Assembly (NCBI RefSeq): GCF_030268205.1
Contig: NZ_BSQF01000001.1
Span: 788,649 to 852,648 of the forward strand
DNA from: Allomuricauda sp. NBRC 101325
GTDB lineage: Bacteria > Bacteroidota > Bacteroidia > Flavobacteriales > Flavobacteriaceae
Reading direction: 5' to 3'
DNA: 64,000 nucleotides
Made by a program: the position numbers and the translations under genes. Shown piece by piece: positions 36,691 to 45,532 of the stretch. Below the pieces are notes generated by a model. It was not told the DNA's origin, made no database searches, and was given only the letters and a program-made list of their open reading frames with translations. Each line of letters begins with the position of its first letter. The stretch's first letter is position 1.

Positions 36691-36699
36691 ACTAGACCA

Positions 36700-37797
36700 T
36701 TATTCAAACAATAAACAAACAGGAATTGAGTGCTTGATCTCGTTTAAAAAGGTTAAAGTGCCCTTATCGACATCTCTTTTGAAAACTGAAATATTGTTTG
36801 ACTTCTGGTTGGCGACCAATAAAAACTTACCTGTTGGATCCATAGAAAAGTTTCTGGGCCAATCTCCATGAACAGATTCCCTGCCCACCAATTCCAATTT
36901 TCCAGAAGTGTCATTAACCGAAAAGATTACGATGGTGTTTTCACCTCGATTGGAACCATATAAAAACTTCCCATCGGGCGATAAATGGATATCGGCGCAA
37001 AAGCTTTCACCTTCGAAATTTGCATCCAAAGTCGGTACGACTTGAACTTTTTGATAGTTTCCATTTTCAACATTTTCAAAAACAGAAATGGTACTGTTCA
37101 ATTCGTTTATCACGTAGAGCATTTTCCCATTTTTACCATAGGTAAAATGTCTAGGGCCAGCCCCATCAACAAATGGAAGAGATGCTTGTTCCGCAGGCAC
37201 AAAGGTTTCATCCTTTTGCTCGTATCGTTTTATGGCATCCAACCCCAAATCCGTCACCATTAGCCCATAAGCATCAAACTGGGCCATGTGAGCATGGGAG
37301 GTTTTTACAGAATCCAAGATTTTATGATCAATAATTTGAGGGTCTTCCCCAATAGAGCCATCAGCATTCAAAGAAAATACAGACACATTGCCCCCAGAGT
37401 AATTCGCCACCGCCAGTTTCCCATCCTCTGAAAGGGAAACATGACAGGGATGCGCTCCTTGTGTTCCCATACTGTTCTGAAGTTCCAACAGTCCATCTTT
37501 TAAAGCAAAGGCCGTAACCCCTCCTCCCAAACTATCAAAATCGGCAGTTTCCTGAACGGCATATAGATTTTTCTTGTCATTTGATAAGGCCAAATAGGAT
37601 GGATTGGTGATTTTGGCCATCAACTTTTGATTGGATAGCTCGCCTGTATTGGCATCAAAAGTATAGGTGTAGATACCCTCACTATCGCCATCGGTATAAG
37701 TTCCAACAAAAAGGGTGTACATGGGTTTGTTTTCAGGTTTTTCAGAACAGGCAAAGGCCAAAATAGCAGTAAATCCCGTTAGTATTAATTTTTTCAT
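36700..37797 (-). CDS. Lactonase family (PF10282-type) lipoprotein
   Basis: The 365-residue protein has a lipobox with C17 (A-I-L-A-F-A-C) and a seven-bladed beta-propeller of the 6-phosphogluconolactonase/Lactonase family: Y-T-L-F-V-G-T-Y-T-D-G near the start, N-P-S-Y-L-A-L-S, G-A-H-P-C-H-V-S-L-S-E-D-G, G-A-G-P-R-H-F-T-Y and G-D-W-P-R-N-F-S-M-D-P-T-G. Known members hydrolyse sugar lactones, but because this one is exported it cannot be the cytosolic pentose-phosphate enzyme. Its substrate is unknown. The MATE gene on the same strand lies upstream, 45 bases away. Confidence 0.88.
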   Translation of the reverse strand: MKKLILTGFTAILAFACSEKPENKPMYTLFVGTYTDGDSEGIYTYTFDANTGELSNQKLMAKITNPSYLALSNDKKNLYAVQETADFDSLGGGVTAFALKDGLLELQNSMGTQGAHPCHVSLSEDGKLAVANYSGGNVSVFSLNADGSIGEDPQIIDHKILDSVKTSHAHMAQFDAYGLMVTDLGLDAIKRYEQKDETFVPAEQASLPFVDGAGPRHFTYGKNGKMLYVINELNSTISVFENVENGNYQKVQVVPTLDANFEGESFCADIHLSPDGKFLYGSNRGENTIVIFSVNDTSGKLELVGRESVHGDWPRNFSMDPTGKFLLVANQKSNNISVFKRDVDKGTLTFLNEIKHSIPVCLLFE

Positions 37798-37842
37798 GGA
37801 TGTTTAGTTATGCCCTCCAAAGTAAGCATTCTTACTGAATGC

Positions 37843-39225
37843 TTAGGCAGGAATTAGTTTGGTCTTTATTTCTTTCACCAAATACACACCCGTAACAATG
37901 GTGGCCAACACATCGGCAATGCAAAATGAGACCCAAACTCCAAGTTCTCCATAAAAACTGGGCAGCACCAATATTAATGGGATAAAAAAGAACCCTTGAC
38001 GCGATAAGGTCAATAAAAGAGCAGGAATCGCCTTTCCAATAGCTTGGAAATAGGCGGCTCCTATCAATTGAATGGCGATTATAGGCGTTGCTGCGAATAC
38101 CAATCGCATAGCCAAAGGCGTATGTTCCAACACATATTTGTTGGTTGCCAATTGTTTGGCTCCCAAATCTGGTCTATCACTTAAAAATAGCGATGCGATT
38201 TCTGCTGGGAAAACCATAAGCACCACAAAAACAATGGCAGCAACTAAAGCCGCATATTTGATTGCCGTGTAGATGGATTCCTTTACCCGATCATATTTTA
38301 AAGCACCATAATTATAGCCCGCAATGGGTAAAAATCCTTGGGTAACACCAAAAACAGGGAACAGGGCAAACATCAACATTCGGCCAACTATGGCGTAAAC
38401 AGCCACACTTGCCTCTCCTCCCAAATTGAACAAAATATTGTTCATCAATAAATAAGTGATGCTGGTTACGGCTTGTCTGGCCAAGGTTACAAAACCCAAA
38501 GAACCAATTTCACGCAAAATAGGTCGGTCCAACCCAAAATGGGAAATATCAATCTTTAATTCCGAATTTTTTGACAGGAAGAAATACAGCACATAAAAGA
38601 AGCACAATAAATATCCTACGGTGGTTGCCCAGGCAGCTCCCTCCATGCCCCAATCGAACACGTAAATGAAAATATAATCCATCAACAGGTTTCCTATAGA
38701 TGGAATGATCATCGCAATCATGGCGAACCTTGGTTTCCCCTCGGCCCTAATCACGGTATTTCCCATCATACAAAGGGCCAAAAATGGCACACCATATAAA
38801 ATGATGGTATAATAGATTTTCGCGGGTTCAAAAATGGTGCCTTTTCCTCCAAATGCAGGGATAAGATTGTCCACATAATATAGTCCCAAGGCCACCATAC
38901 CAACCGTGACCAATAAGGTCAATGTAATTTGGTTTCCAAATGTTTTAAGGGCCTTTTCTCGGTTGTTTGCTCCTAAGGCACGCGATATAATACTGGCACC
39001 ACCAATCCCAATGGCCATTCCCAATGCCGCAATAAAAAAAGAAACAGGAAGAACCACATTAATAGCGGCGATGGCAATGGAACCGATCCAGTTTCCTACG
39101 AAAATGGAATCGACCAACACGTTTAACGACATTACCAAAATACCAATGGATGCAGGAACGGCCTGTTTGATCAGTAATTTTCCAATGGGTTCTGTCCCGA
39201 GTTCGTCAGAGGTAATTTTGGCCAT
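37843..39225 (-). CDS. MATE family efflux transporter
   Basis: The 460-residue protein has twelve hydrophobic helices in two six-helix halves, the MATE fold, and MatE-type features: N-terminal G-K-L-L-I-K-Q-A-V-P-A-S-I-G-I-L-V, and the I-S-R-A-L-G-A-N-N-R and Q-G-F-L-P-I-A-G-Y-N-Y-G-A segments of the first and second halves. MATE proteins export cations, dyes or drugs using sodium or proton gradients; the substrate here is not predictable. It is 42 bases downstream of the DUF3050/ferrochelatase pair, with the lactonase next. Confidence 0.92.
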   Translation of the reverse strand: MAKITSDELGTEPIGKLLIKQAVPASIGILVMSLNVLVDSIFVGNWIGSIAIAAINVVLPVSFFIAALGMAIGIGGASIISRALGANNREKALKTFGNQITLTLLVTVGMVALGLYYVDNLIPAFGGKGTIFEPAKIYYTIILYGVPFLALCMMGNTVIRAEGKPRFAMIAMIIPSIGNLLMDYIFIYVFDWGMEGAAWATTVGYLLCFFYVLYFFLSKNSELKIDISHFGLDRPILREIGSLGFVTLARQAVTSITYLLMNNILFNLGGEASVAVYAIVGRMLMFALFPVFGVTQGFLPIAGYNYGALKYDRVKESIYTAIKYAALVAAIVFVVLMVFPAEIASLFLSDRPDLGAKQLATNKYVLEHTPLAMRLVFAATPIIAIQLIGAAYFQAIGKAIPALLLTLSRQGFFFIPLILVLPSFYGELGVWVSFCIADVLATIVTGVYLVKEIKTKLIPA

Positions 39226-39267
39226 GCCTAGGGTATTCTTTGGTATTCTAAATGGAACAACCCAAAG

Positions 39268-40059
39268 CTACAACGCATCCACCAAACTTCCCTTATTCTC
39301 GGTCAGTTTTTTGGCAATGCTGTCCCAAAGTTCAATGCGGTACTGCAGTGCTCTTTTGCTATATTCTTCAACATCGTTCCATTTATGAGCATCGGAACCA
39401 CAAAGAGCCTTGATCATGCGCAAGGCCAATGGACCGTGTTCATCTCCATCCAATTCGATGTGCCTTTTGAGGTAATACTCCAACTTTTTGTACTTGCTAG
39501 GACCCTCTTCTCCAGATTGCTCAATAATGCTCAAGAACATATCGGGAATCAAATCTTCGCGACCAAACGTAAAGGCAGCTGCGATAATGTGGGCTTGTTG
39601 CGTATTGATGACTTCAAAGGTAAACTGAAGGAAGTTCTTTTCAGCTTGATTCAAATCTGCCGATTCGATTTGTTTGGAAATCTGCTCCAAATCGGTAAAG
39701 CCAGCAATGGTTTGAGTAACTTTTTCTGTATTGGCATCCACTTCTTTCATGGCATCCAAGTACATTTCAAAATGGCTTTTCGGTTCTCCCAACTCGTTAA
39801 AATCGGTTTCCTCTTCCAAAACAATTTCATTAATGAATCGTGCCACGGCAGTATCGCTGGCAGGATGCCAAGGCAAACCAACACAGGTCAGGTTTTGTTG
39901 CAATGCTTTTAACAGCGACATAAAATCCCAAACGGCATACACATGGCTTTCCATAAAGGTTTTAATGTCCTCAACGGAATCCAATTGTGCGTAAAGCGGA
40001 TGGTTTTTTAGTTGTTCTCTGAAAGGTTGAAGCGTATTTTCTAATTTTTCGATTTGCAT
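39268..40059 (-). CDS. DUF3050 protein (heme-oxygenase-like fold)
   Basis: The 263-residue all-helical protein matches DUF3050, which belongs to the heme-oxygenase-like structural clan. The likely metal ligands are E37 and H39 (E-S-H-V-Y-A-V-W-D-F-M-S) and the H-x3-D-x3-H series in R-H-I-E-L-D-G-D-E-H-G-P. This arrangement recalls heme-oxygenase-like diiron oxidases, but no activity is known. The start is ATG 40059 (M-Q-I-E-K-L-E-N); a longer frame to 40155 would overlap hemH. It is 20 bases downstream of hemH on the same strand, so the two are likely cotranscribed. Confidence 0.85.
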   Translation of the reverse strand: MQIEKLENTLQPFREQLKNHPLYAQLDSVEDIKTFMESHVYAVWDFMSLLKALQQNLTCVGLPWHPASDTAVARFINEIVLEEETDFNELGEPKSHFEMYLDAMKEVDANTEKVTQTIAGFTDLEQISKQIESADLNQAEKNFLQFTFEVINTQQAHIIAAAFTFGREDLIPDMFLSIIEQSGEEGPSKYKKLEYYLKRHIELDGDEHGPLALRMIKALCGSDAHKWNDVEEYSKRALQYRIELWDSIAKKLTENKGSLVDAL

Positions 40060-40079
40060 ATCGTTTTTTCTATCAACTT

Positions 40080-41126
40080 TTATTGAATGTTGTACTCGGG
40101 CAGTACATTGCTTTTTTCCCATTCGTTGATCCATTTGGCCATCAGTTGGGCCCAATCATCACGATCGTTCAAACAAGGAATATGAATGTAATCCCCTCCC
40201 CCTGCTTCTTGAAACTGGTGCTTACCTTCCATGGCAATCTCCTCCAATGTTTCCAAACAGTCACTCACAAAAGCTGGTGTTATGACAGCCAATTTTTTAA
40301 CCCCCTCTTGCCCCAAACGTTCAAATTCTTTATCGGTAAAAGGTTGCAACCATGGGTCGCTTCCCAATCTGGATTGGAAAGATGTGCTTACCTTATCCTC
40401 TGGCAATCCCAATTGCTTTTTAACCAATTCGGTGGTGTCATAACATTGATGTCTATAACAAGTATGGTGAGCTACGGAATTCGTTTTGCAACACGCTCCG
40501 TTCAATTGGCAATGGAATTTTGTCGGATCTGACTTTTTAATATGTCGTTCTGGAATTCCGTGATAAGAAAACAAAATGTGGTCGTAATCAAAATCCTTTA
40601 GACCCTCGGCAATACTTTCTGAAAGTATTTTCACATAGTCTAGATTGCTATAAAAAGCAGGAAGCGTGGTTATTTCCATTTCTGGAAAATCTTGTTTTTG
40701 CACTTCCAATACCTTTACCACCACGGTTTCGTAGGATGACATGGCGTAATGGGGATATAAGGGCACCAAGAAAACTTCATCTACTCCCTTATCCTTCAGT
40801 TCTTGCAAGGCATTTTTAATGGTCATGGAACCGTATCGCATACCCAAAGTAATGGGAAGATTGGTATGCTGCTTTACCTTTTCCATAAACCGCTCGGAAA
40901 TCACAATCAATGGGGAACCCTCTTTCCACCAAATTTTGGAATAGGCCTCTGCCGACTTTTTAGGACGGGTATTTAAGATGATTCCACGAACAATAATGTT
41001 TCTGAGTACAGGATTCACATCAATGACACGTTCATCCATCAAAAATTCATCCAAATAGGGCTTAACATCCTTTGCTGTGGGGCTATCAGGCGATCCCAAA
41101 TTGACCAATAAAACTCCTTTTTTCAC
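40080..41126 (-). CDS. hemH: Ferrochelatase
   Basis: This 348-residue enzyme inserts ferrous iron into protoporphyrin IX, the last step of protoheme synthesis. It has the N-terminal G-V-L-L-V-N-L-G-S-P-D-S-P, the catalytic histidine in F-S-Y-H-G-I-P-E-R-H and the conserved glutamate region C-L-E-T-L-E-E-I. The start is set at GTG 41126 (K-K-G-V-L-L-V), in line with the family; a GTG at 41159 is in frame and would add 11 residues. It is followed by DUF3050. Cysteines (C-H-C-Q ... C-C-K) at C-Q-L-N-G-A-C-C suggest a possible iron-sulfur cluster. Confidence 0.92.
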   Translation of the reverse strand: MKKGVLLVNLGSPDSPTAKDVKPYLDEFLMDERVIDVNPVLRNIIVRGIILNTRPKKSAEAYSKIWWKEGSPLIVISERFMEKVKQHTNLPITLGMRYGSMTIKNALQELKDKGVDEVFLVPLYPHYAMSSYETVVVKVLEVQKQDFPEMEITTLPAFYSNLDYVKILSESIAEGLKDFDYDHILFSYHGIPERHIKKSDPTKFHCQLNGACCKTNSVAHHTCYRHQCYDTTELVKKQLGLPEDKVSTSFQSRLGSDPWLQPFTDKEFERLGQEGVKKLAVITPAFVSDCLETLEEIAMEGKHQFQEAGGGDYIHIPCLNDRDDWAQLMAKWINEWEKSNVLPEYNIQ

Positions 41127-41272
41127 GGTTTTTTCGTTTAGGCCGCTAAAATACAACACGAAGTGGACTTCACCTTTTTCGCATCAAAATACTTTCTTAT
41201 GATTGGATAATGAATCTCGATTTTGTTTAAGCTTTCTATTCTGCTTGAGTTTTCTGCCTTATTTTTGGGAAC

Positions 41273-42349
41273 ATGGATAGTTTTTACGACAATGTTTCCA
41301 AAGAATCTGTTATTTACCTAGGCATTGCCCTCCTTGTACTAATCATTCTGTATTGGACCACATCAGTGGTGTTGAAACGTTTGGGGAAAAATCCAAAATA
41401 CCTCTTACCCAAAAGTGCCTTTAAACGATTGGCCACTCCTTTGGTGCTGATATTTGTTTCAGTTCTGCTCAGATTGAAGGCGCTTCGGGATATTCTCAAT
41501 TTGGAAGATGCAGGCTATTGGTTCCGCAAAGCCAGTACACTCTTGTTCATTTTCGCCATGGCTTGGGTAATGATTGCGATTCTTAAAATTGTAAAGAATA
41601 TCGTGATTAAAAATTACGATATCGGGGTTGCAGACAACCTTAAAGCTAGAAAAGTCTACACTCAATTTACCATTTTAGAGCGCATTTTCATTTTCATCAT
41701 CATTTTGTTGGGTGTTGGATTTATGCTGATGAGTTTTGAAGAAATTCGAGAAGTGGGTATCAGTATTTTTGCCTCAGCAGGAGTTGCGGGGATCATTATA
41801 GGTTTTTCGGCCCAGCAATTTATTGGAACCATTTTGGCGGGGATTCAAATTGCCATTGCCCAACCCATTAAACTAGATGATGTGGTTATTGTTGAGGGTG
41901 AATGGGGCCGCATTGAAGAGATTACGTTGACCTATGTTGTGGTTAGCATTTGGGACAAAAGACGCTTGATCGTGCCTACTCCCTATTTTATCAACCAGCC
42001 TTTTCAAAACTGGACAAAGACTTCGGCCGATTTGATGGGCACGGTATTTTTATATGTAGATTACAATGTGCCATTTGATAAACTTCGCGAGGAACAAACG
42101 CGCATTTTGAAGAGTACCGATTTGTGGGATGGAAAGGTGGATGTGCTTCAAGTAACCGATACCAAACCCAATTATGTGGAGGTTCGCTGTTTGATGAGTG
42201 CCAAAGATTCACCAACTGCTTGGGACCTAAGGGTGCTGGTCCGCGAAAAATTGATTGTTTATCTTCAAGACAATTATCCAGAAAGTATTGCTCGAACCAC
42301 ACGATTGACCGTTGAACAAAAAAATGAAGAATCCGATGGTGAAAATTAA
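41273..42349 (+). CDS. MscS-type mechanosensitive ion channel
   Basis: The 358-residue membrane protein has four helices in its first 180 residues, the pore-lining helix A-S-A-G-V-A-G-I-I-I-G-F-S-A-Q-Q (about 166-182), and a soluble beta/alpha domain with the conserved D-D-V-V-I-V-E-G-E-W-G-R-I-E-E-I. MscS channels open under membrane tension and release solutes after osmotic downshock. The pore segment is intact. A TATTTTTG lies 5 bases upstream of the ATG, too close for a normal leader. The DUF1460 gene overlaps its 3' end. Confidence 0.9.
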   Translation: MDSFYDNVSKESVIYLGIALLVLIILYWTTSVVLKRLGKNPKYLLPKSAFKRLATPLVLIFVSVLLRLKALRDILNLEDAGYWFRKASTLLFIFAMAWVMIAILKIVKNIVIKNYDIGVADNLKARKVYTQFTILERIFIFIIILLGVGFMLMSFEEIREVGISIFASAGVAGIIIGFSAQQFIGTILAGIQIAIAQPIKLDDVVIVEGEWGRIEEITLTYVVVSIWDKRRLIVPTPYFINQPFQNWTKTSADLMGTVFLYVDYNVPFDKLREEQTRILKSTDLWDGKVDVLQVTDTKPNYVEVRCLMSAKDSPTAWDLRVLVREKLIVYLQDNYPESIARTTRLTVEQKNEESDGEN

Positions 42350-43190
42350 TATTACAGCGCTGCTTTTGTTTTTTGCAAGCATGCTAAATGCCCAACAAAT
42401 CACATGCTCGCCAGAAGATAAATCCCTTTTTGAAACCAAAATTGTTGATCTGGAAAAAACAAAGGGTACGAATTTGGGTGACACCATTTCTTTAGTAGGT
42501 CAATCCTTTTTGGGAACACCTTATGTAGAAAAAACGCTTGAAGTGGGCGATACAGAAACCTTGGTTGTGAACTTTGGCGGTTTGGATTGTACCACTTTTG
42601 TGGAAAATGTGCTGGCCTTTAGTTTGATGCTTCAAAACCAGCAGAGAGAGTTTGAAAACTTCACAAACTATCTTGAAACCGTACGGTATAGAAATGGCGA
42701 TTTAAATGGCTACCCGTCTCGTTTACATTATTTTACGGAGTGGATTCGGAACAATGAAAAGAAAGGTTTAGTAAAAGATATTACCGCAGAATTGGGTGGC
42801 GTGGAGCTGGAAAAACCTATAAATTTTATGGGCACTCATCGAAATCTATATCCTTTTTTGGCCAGCGATGCGAATTTTGAAGCTATGCTTGTGGTTGAAA
42901 AAGAGATAGCCAAAGAAAAACTTTGTTATTTGCCCCAAGACCACATTGAAAGTAAGGAACACCTCATTAAATCGGGAGATATCTTGGCCTTGGCCACTTC
43001 CATAAAAGGTTTGGATGTGACCCATACTGGAATTGCCATCCATCAACCTGATGGAAGACTGCATTTGTTACATGCCTCAAGCAAAAATGGGGAAGTGGAA
43101 ATCTCCGAACTGCCTTTGGCAGATTATCTCAAAAACATCAAAAGCAATATTGGGATTATTGTGGCTAGACCTGTTTTAAAAGCACTTTAG
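42324..43190 (+). CDS. DUF1460 domain exported protein (N-acetylmuramoyl-L-alanine amidase-like)
   Basis: The protein has a signal peptide (about residues 1-24, I-N-I-T-A-L-L-L-F-F-A-S-M-L-N-A-Q) and a DUF1460 domain, related to NlpC/P60 and amidase-like folds: F-G-G-L-D-C-T-T-F-V-E-N-V-L-A contains the likely catalytic cysteine, and V-T-H-T-G-I-A-I the histidine. Cell-wall peptide cleavage is expected in the periplasm. ATG 42324 is used; ATG 42336 would shorten it by four residues. It overlaps the MscS gene by 26 bases and the convergent AraC regulator by 4. Confidence 0.85.
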   Translation: MKNPMVKINITALLLFFASMLNAQQITCSPEDKSLFETKIVDLEKTKGTNLGDTISLVGQSFLGTPYVEKTLEVGDTETLVVNFGGLDCTTFVENVLAFSLMLQNQQREFENFTNYLETVRYRNGDLNGYPSRLHYFTEWIRNNEKKGLVKDITAELGGVELEKPINFMGTHRNLYPFLASDANFEAMLVVEKEIAKEKLCYLPQDHIESKEHLIKSGDILALATSIKGLDVTHTGIAIHQPDGRLHLLHASSKNGEVEISELPLADYLKNIKSNIGIIVARPVLKAL

Positions 43191-44065
43191 ACGTTTGATG
43201 TCAGGTATTTTTTCGGGGTAGTGCCAAATTTCTTTTTAAAGGAAGAAATAAAATGACTTGCCGTGCTGTATCCAACTTTTAATCCAACCTCGTTCACATT
43301 GTGCTTGCCCGTTTCCAGCATTTTTCGGGCATATTCCATTTTGTATTCAAACAAAAACCCATAAACCGAATCCCCATAGATTTGTTTAAAACCCTCTTTG
43401 AGTTTTTTCAAGCTCAGTCCAACTTCATTGGACAATTCTGCTAAAGTCGGTGGTTCTGCCATTCTGGAAATCATGATTTCTTTGGCCATTTTTATACGGC
43501 GCACATTGTCCTCATCGGCCAAATAGGGACATTGTTCCAAATCGGCATCTTGGGTTTTATTGAAATACAGGGAAATCAATTCGAACACCTTTCCCTTTAG
43601 GTACAATTTTTTAATGGATGGGTGAAGATTATAATTCATCATCTGGCTCAGCACTACCGCCGTGGCAGGAGAAACCATTTCTTGGGAGTAATACTTTTTC
43701 TCCTTGTTGTCGTCACTTAAAAAGGGAATGTAATCGGCCTCATTGGAAAATAGCGAATGGAATTTTCGAATGGTCATTACTACGGACAACAACCAAGATT
43801 TGGGCGAAACAATTAGGTTCAGCGGTAAATCCTTTTGGGTGTTGTACAGCAATAATGAGTTTTCTTCATTGACTTCCAAATAGTAGTTCCCCTCATTAAA
43901 ATTGAACCTGGATCTTCCTTTCAAACAAAAGTGAAATTGAATATGGGTACTGTCTATTTCCCGTTCAATGAGTTTGGGTTCGTTGGATTCATTCTGGATT
44001 TTAAGAATATAAATCCCATCCTCCACCAATATTTCATCATACGAACCTTGAGCGATATTTTCCAT
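43187..44065 (-). CDS. AraC family transcriptional regulator
   Basis: The 292-residue protein has a variable sensor part (residues 1-190, beta-rich early) and a C-terminal double helix-turn-helix of the AraC/XylS type (residues about 193-290): L-A-E-L-S-N-E-V-G-L-S-L-K-K-L, then N-V-N-E-V-G-L-K-V-G-Y-S-T-A-S-H-F, ending F-G-T-T-P-K-K-Y-L. It is divergent from hemA with a 210-base gap, so control of the heme operon is likely (inference). The ligand is unknown. It overlaps the convergent DUF1460 gene by 4 bases. Confidence 0.9.
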   Translation of the reverse strand: MENIAQGSYDEILVEDGIYILKIQNESNEPKLIEREIDSTHIQFHFCLKGRSRFNFNEGNYYLEVNEENSLLLYNTQKDLPLNLIVSPKSWLLSVVMTIRKFHSLFSNEADYIPFLSDDNKEKKYYSQEMVSPATAVVLSQMMNYNLHPSIKKLYLKGKVFELISLYFNKTQDADLEQCPYLADEDNVRRIKMAKEIMISRMAEPPTLAELSNEVGLSLKKLKEGFKQIYGDSVYGFLFEYKMEYARKMLETGKHNVNEVGLKVGYSTASHFISSFKKKFGTTPKKYLTSNV

Positions 44066-44222
44066 GCCTTAAGAAGTATCTGATTTTTAAAAAATTCAAT
44101 TTAGAATCACTCTAAATTAACTTTTAAGACATCTAATTTATCAATAAAATCAATGTCTAAGGCGAATTTAACCCAATTTTTGGATTGAAATTACAATTGG
44201 TGATATTTATAGTACCGCTAGC

Positions 44223-44255
44223 GTTATTTTTTAATAACTAAGCCTGTTACTTTTG
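44223..44255 (+). promoter_or_regulatory. hemA promoter region with palindrome
   Basis: TACTTTTG at 44248-44255 matches the TAnnTTTG -7 element, 20 bases before the hemA ATG. GTTATT-TTTT-AATAAC at 44223-44238, a perfect palindrome, overlaps the -33 region; the 8-bp palindrome CGCTAGCG lies just upstream. No clear -33 TTG is seen. The palindromes may be operators, for example for the divergent AraC protein, but that family usually binds direct repeats. Confidence 0.5.
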
Positions 44256-44275
44256 TGTCGCGATTACAATCCTTT

Positions 44276-45532
44276 ATGAGGAACTACCATATTTCAAAAC
44301 ATAATTCCTTCTACGCCATTGGGTTAAGTTACAAGAAGGCAGATGCAGAGGTGAGAGGAAAGTTCAGTCTGGATGTTCCGGGCATTGACCATATTATGGA
44401 AAAGGCCAAGGAAATTGGGGTGGATGGGCTTTTGGCCATATCTACCTGCAACCGTACCGAACTCTACGGTTTTGCGCAACACCCTTACCAACTTATCAAA
44501 TTACTTTGCGACCAAACCCAAGGTACCGTTGAAGAATTTCAGGAAGTGGCCTACGTGTACAAAAACCACGATGCCATTTCGCATATGTTCAAAGTCGGCA
44601 CTGGTTTGGACAGCCAAATCTTGGGTGATTTTGAAATCATAAGTCAGATAAAGCAGGGATTTTATCGAGCTAAAAAACAAGATATGGCCAATCCGTTTTT
44701 GGAGCGTTTGTGCAATTCTGTGATTCAGGCCAGCAAACGTATCAAAAATGAAACCGAGCTTTCTTCAGGTGCCACATCCGTAGCTTTTGCTTCCGTAAAA
44801 TATATTTTGGACAATGTTCCCGATATCTCCAAAAAGAACATTTTGCTGTTCGGAACGGGTAAAATAGGCAGGAATACTTGTGAGAACTTAGTCAAGCATT
44901 CTGACAATTCACACATCACTTTGATCAATAGAACTCGTGAAAAGGCCGAAGACATTGCTGGGAAGTTTCAACTGACTGTAAAAGATTACGGTGATTTACA
45001 ATCCGAGATTCGTAAAGCGGATATTTTGGTTGTGGCCACGGGCGCACAATTGCCAACAGTTTCCAAAGCATTGATCTATCCGAAAAAACCATTATTGATT
45101 TTGGACCTTTCCGTTCCCAAAAATGTTTCGGACGATGTAAAGGATTTGGAAAATGTGACCGTAGTACACTTGGACCAACTTTCCCAGATTACAGATGAAA
45201 CCTTGGCGAAAAGAAAAGAATACGTTCCTAAAGCAGAAGCTATAAATGAAAAGGTGAAAAAAGAGTTTCTAAAATGGTTGGAGACCCGAAAATTTGCACC
45301 TGTGATCAATGCCTTAAAGGAAAAGTTGAACACCATGAAGGTGGAAGAAATCGACTTTCAAACCAAAAAGATTGAAGGTTTCGACCAACTACAAGCGGAA
45401 ATCATCTCCGACCGCATCATTCAAAAAATTACCAAGCAATTTGCCAATCACCTGAAGAGTTCAGAGGTTGATACCGAGGATAGCTTGGAACTTATTCAGA
45501 AAGTCTTTCAGTTAGAACCCCATTCCAAATGA
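44276..45532 (+). CDS. hemA: Glutamyl-tRNA reductase
   Basis: This 418-residue enzyme reduces glutamyl-tRNA to glutamate-1-semialdehyde, the first committed step of heme synthesis by the C5 route. The catalytic cysteine is C58 in S-T-C-N-R-T-E-L-Y-G; a NADPH-binding domain follows with L-L-F-G-T-G-K-I-G-R, and the C-terminal dimerisation helix region follows from about residue 300. ATG 44276 (M-R-N-Y-H-I-S-K-H-N-S) is chosen; a GTG at 44255 overlaps the promoter. It overlaps hemC by 4 bases and is the first gene of the hem operon. Confidence 0.95.
   Translation: MRNYHISKHNSFYAIGLSYKKADAEVRGKFSLDVPGIDHIMEKAKEIGVDGLLAISTCNRTELYGFAQHPYQLIKLLCDQTQGTVEEFQEVAYVYKNHDAISHMFKVGTGLDSQILGDFEIISQIKQGFYRAKKQDMANPFLERLCNSVIQASKRIKNETELSSGATSVAFASVKYILDNVPDISKKNILLFGTGKIGRNTCENLVKHSDNSHITLINRTREKAEDIAGKFQLTVKDYGDLQSEIRKADILVVATGAQLPTVSKALIYPKKPLLILDLSVPKNVSDDVKDLENVTVVHLDQLSQITDETLAKRKEYVPKAEAINEKVKKEFLKWLETRKFAPVINALKEKLNTMKVEEIDFQTKKIEGFDQLQAEIISDRIIQKITKQFANHLKSSEVDTEDSLELIQKVFQLEPHSK

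Noticed and set aside
40060-40155. N-terminal extension of DUF3050 to 40155
   Set aside because: It would overlap the end of hemH and lacks family similarity; the family begins at M-Q-I-E-K-L.
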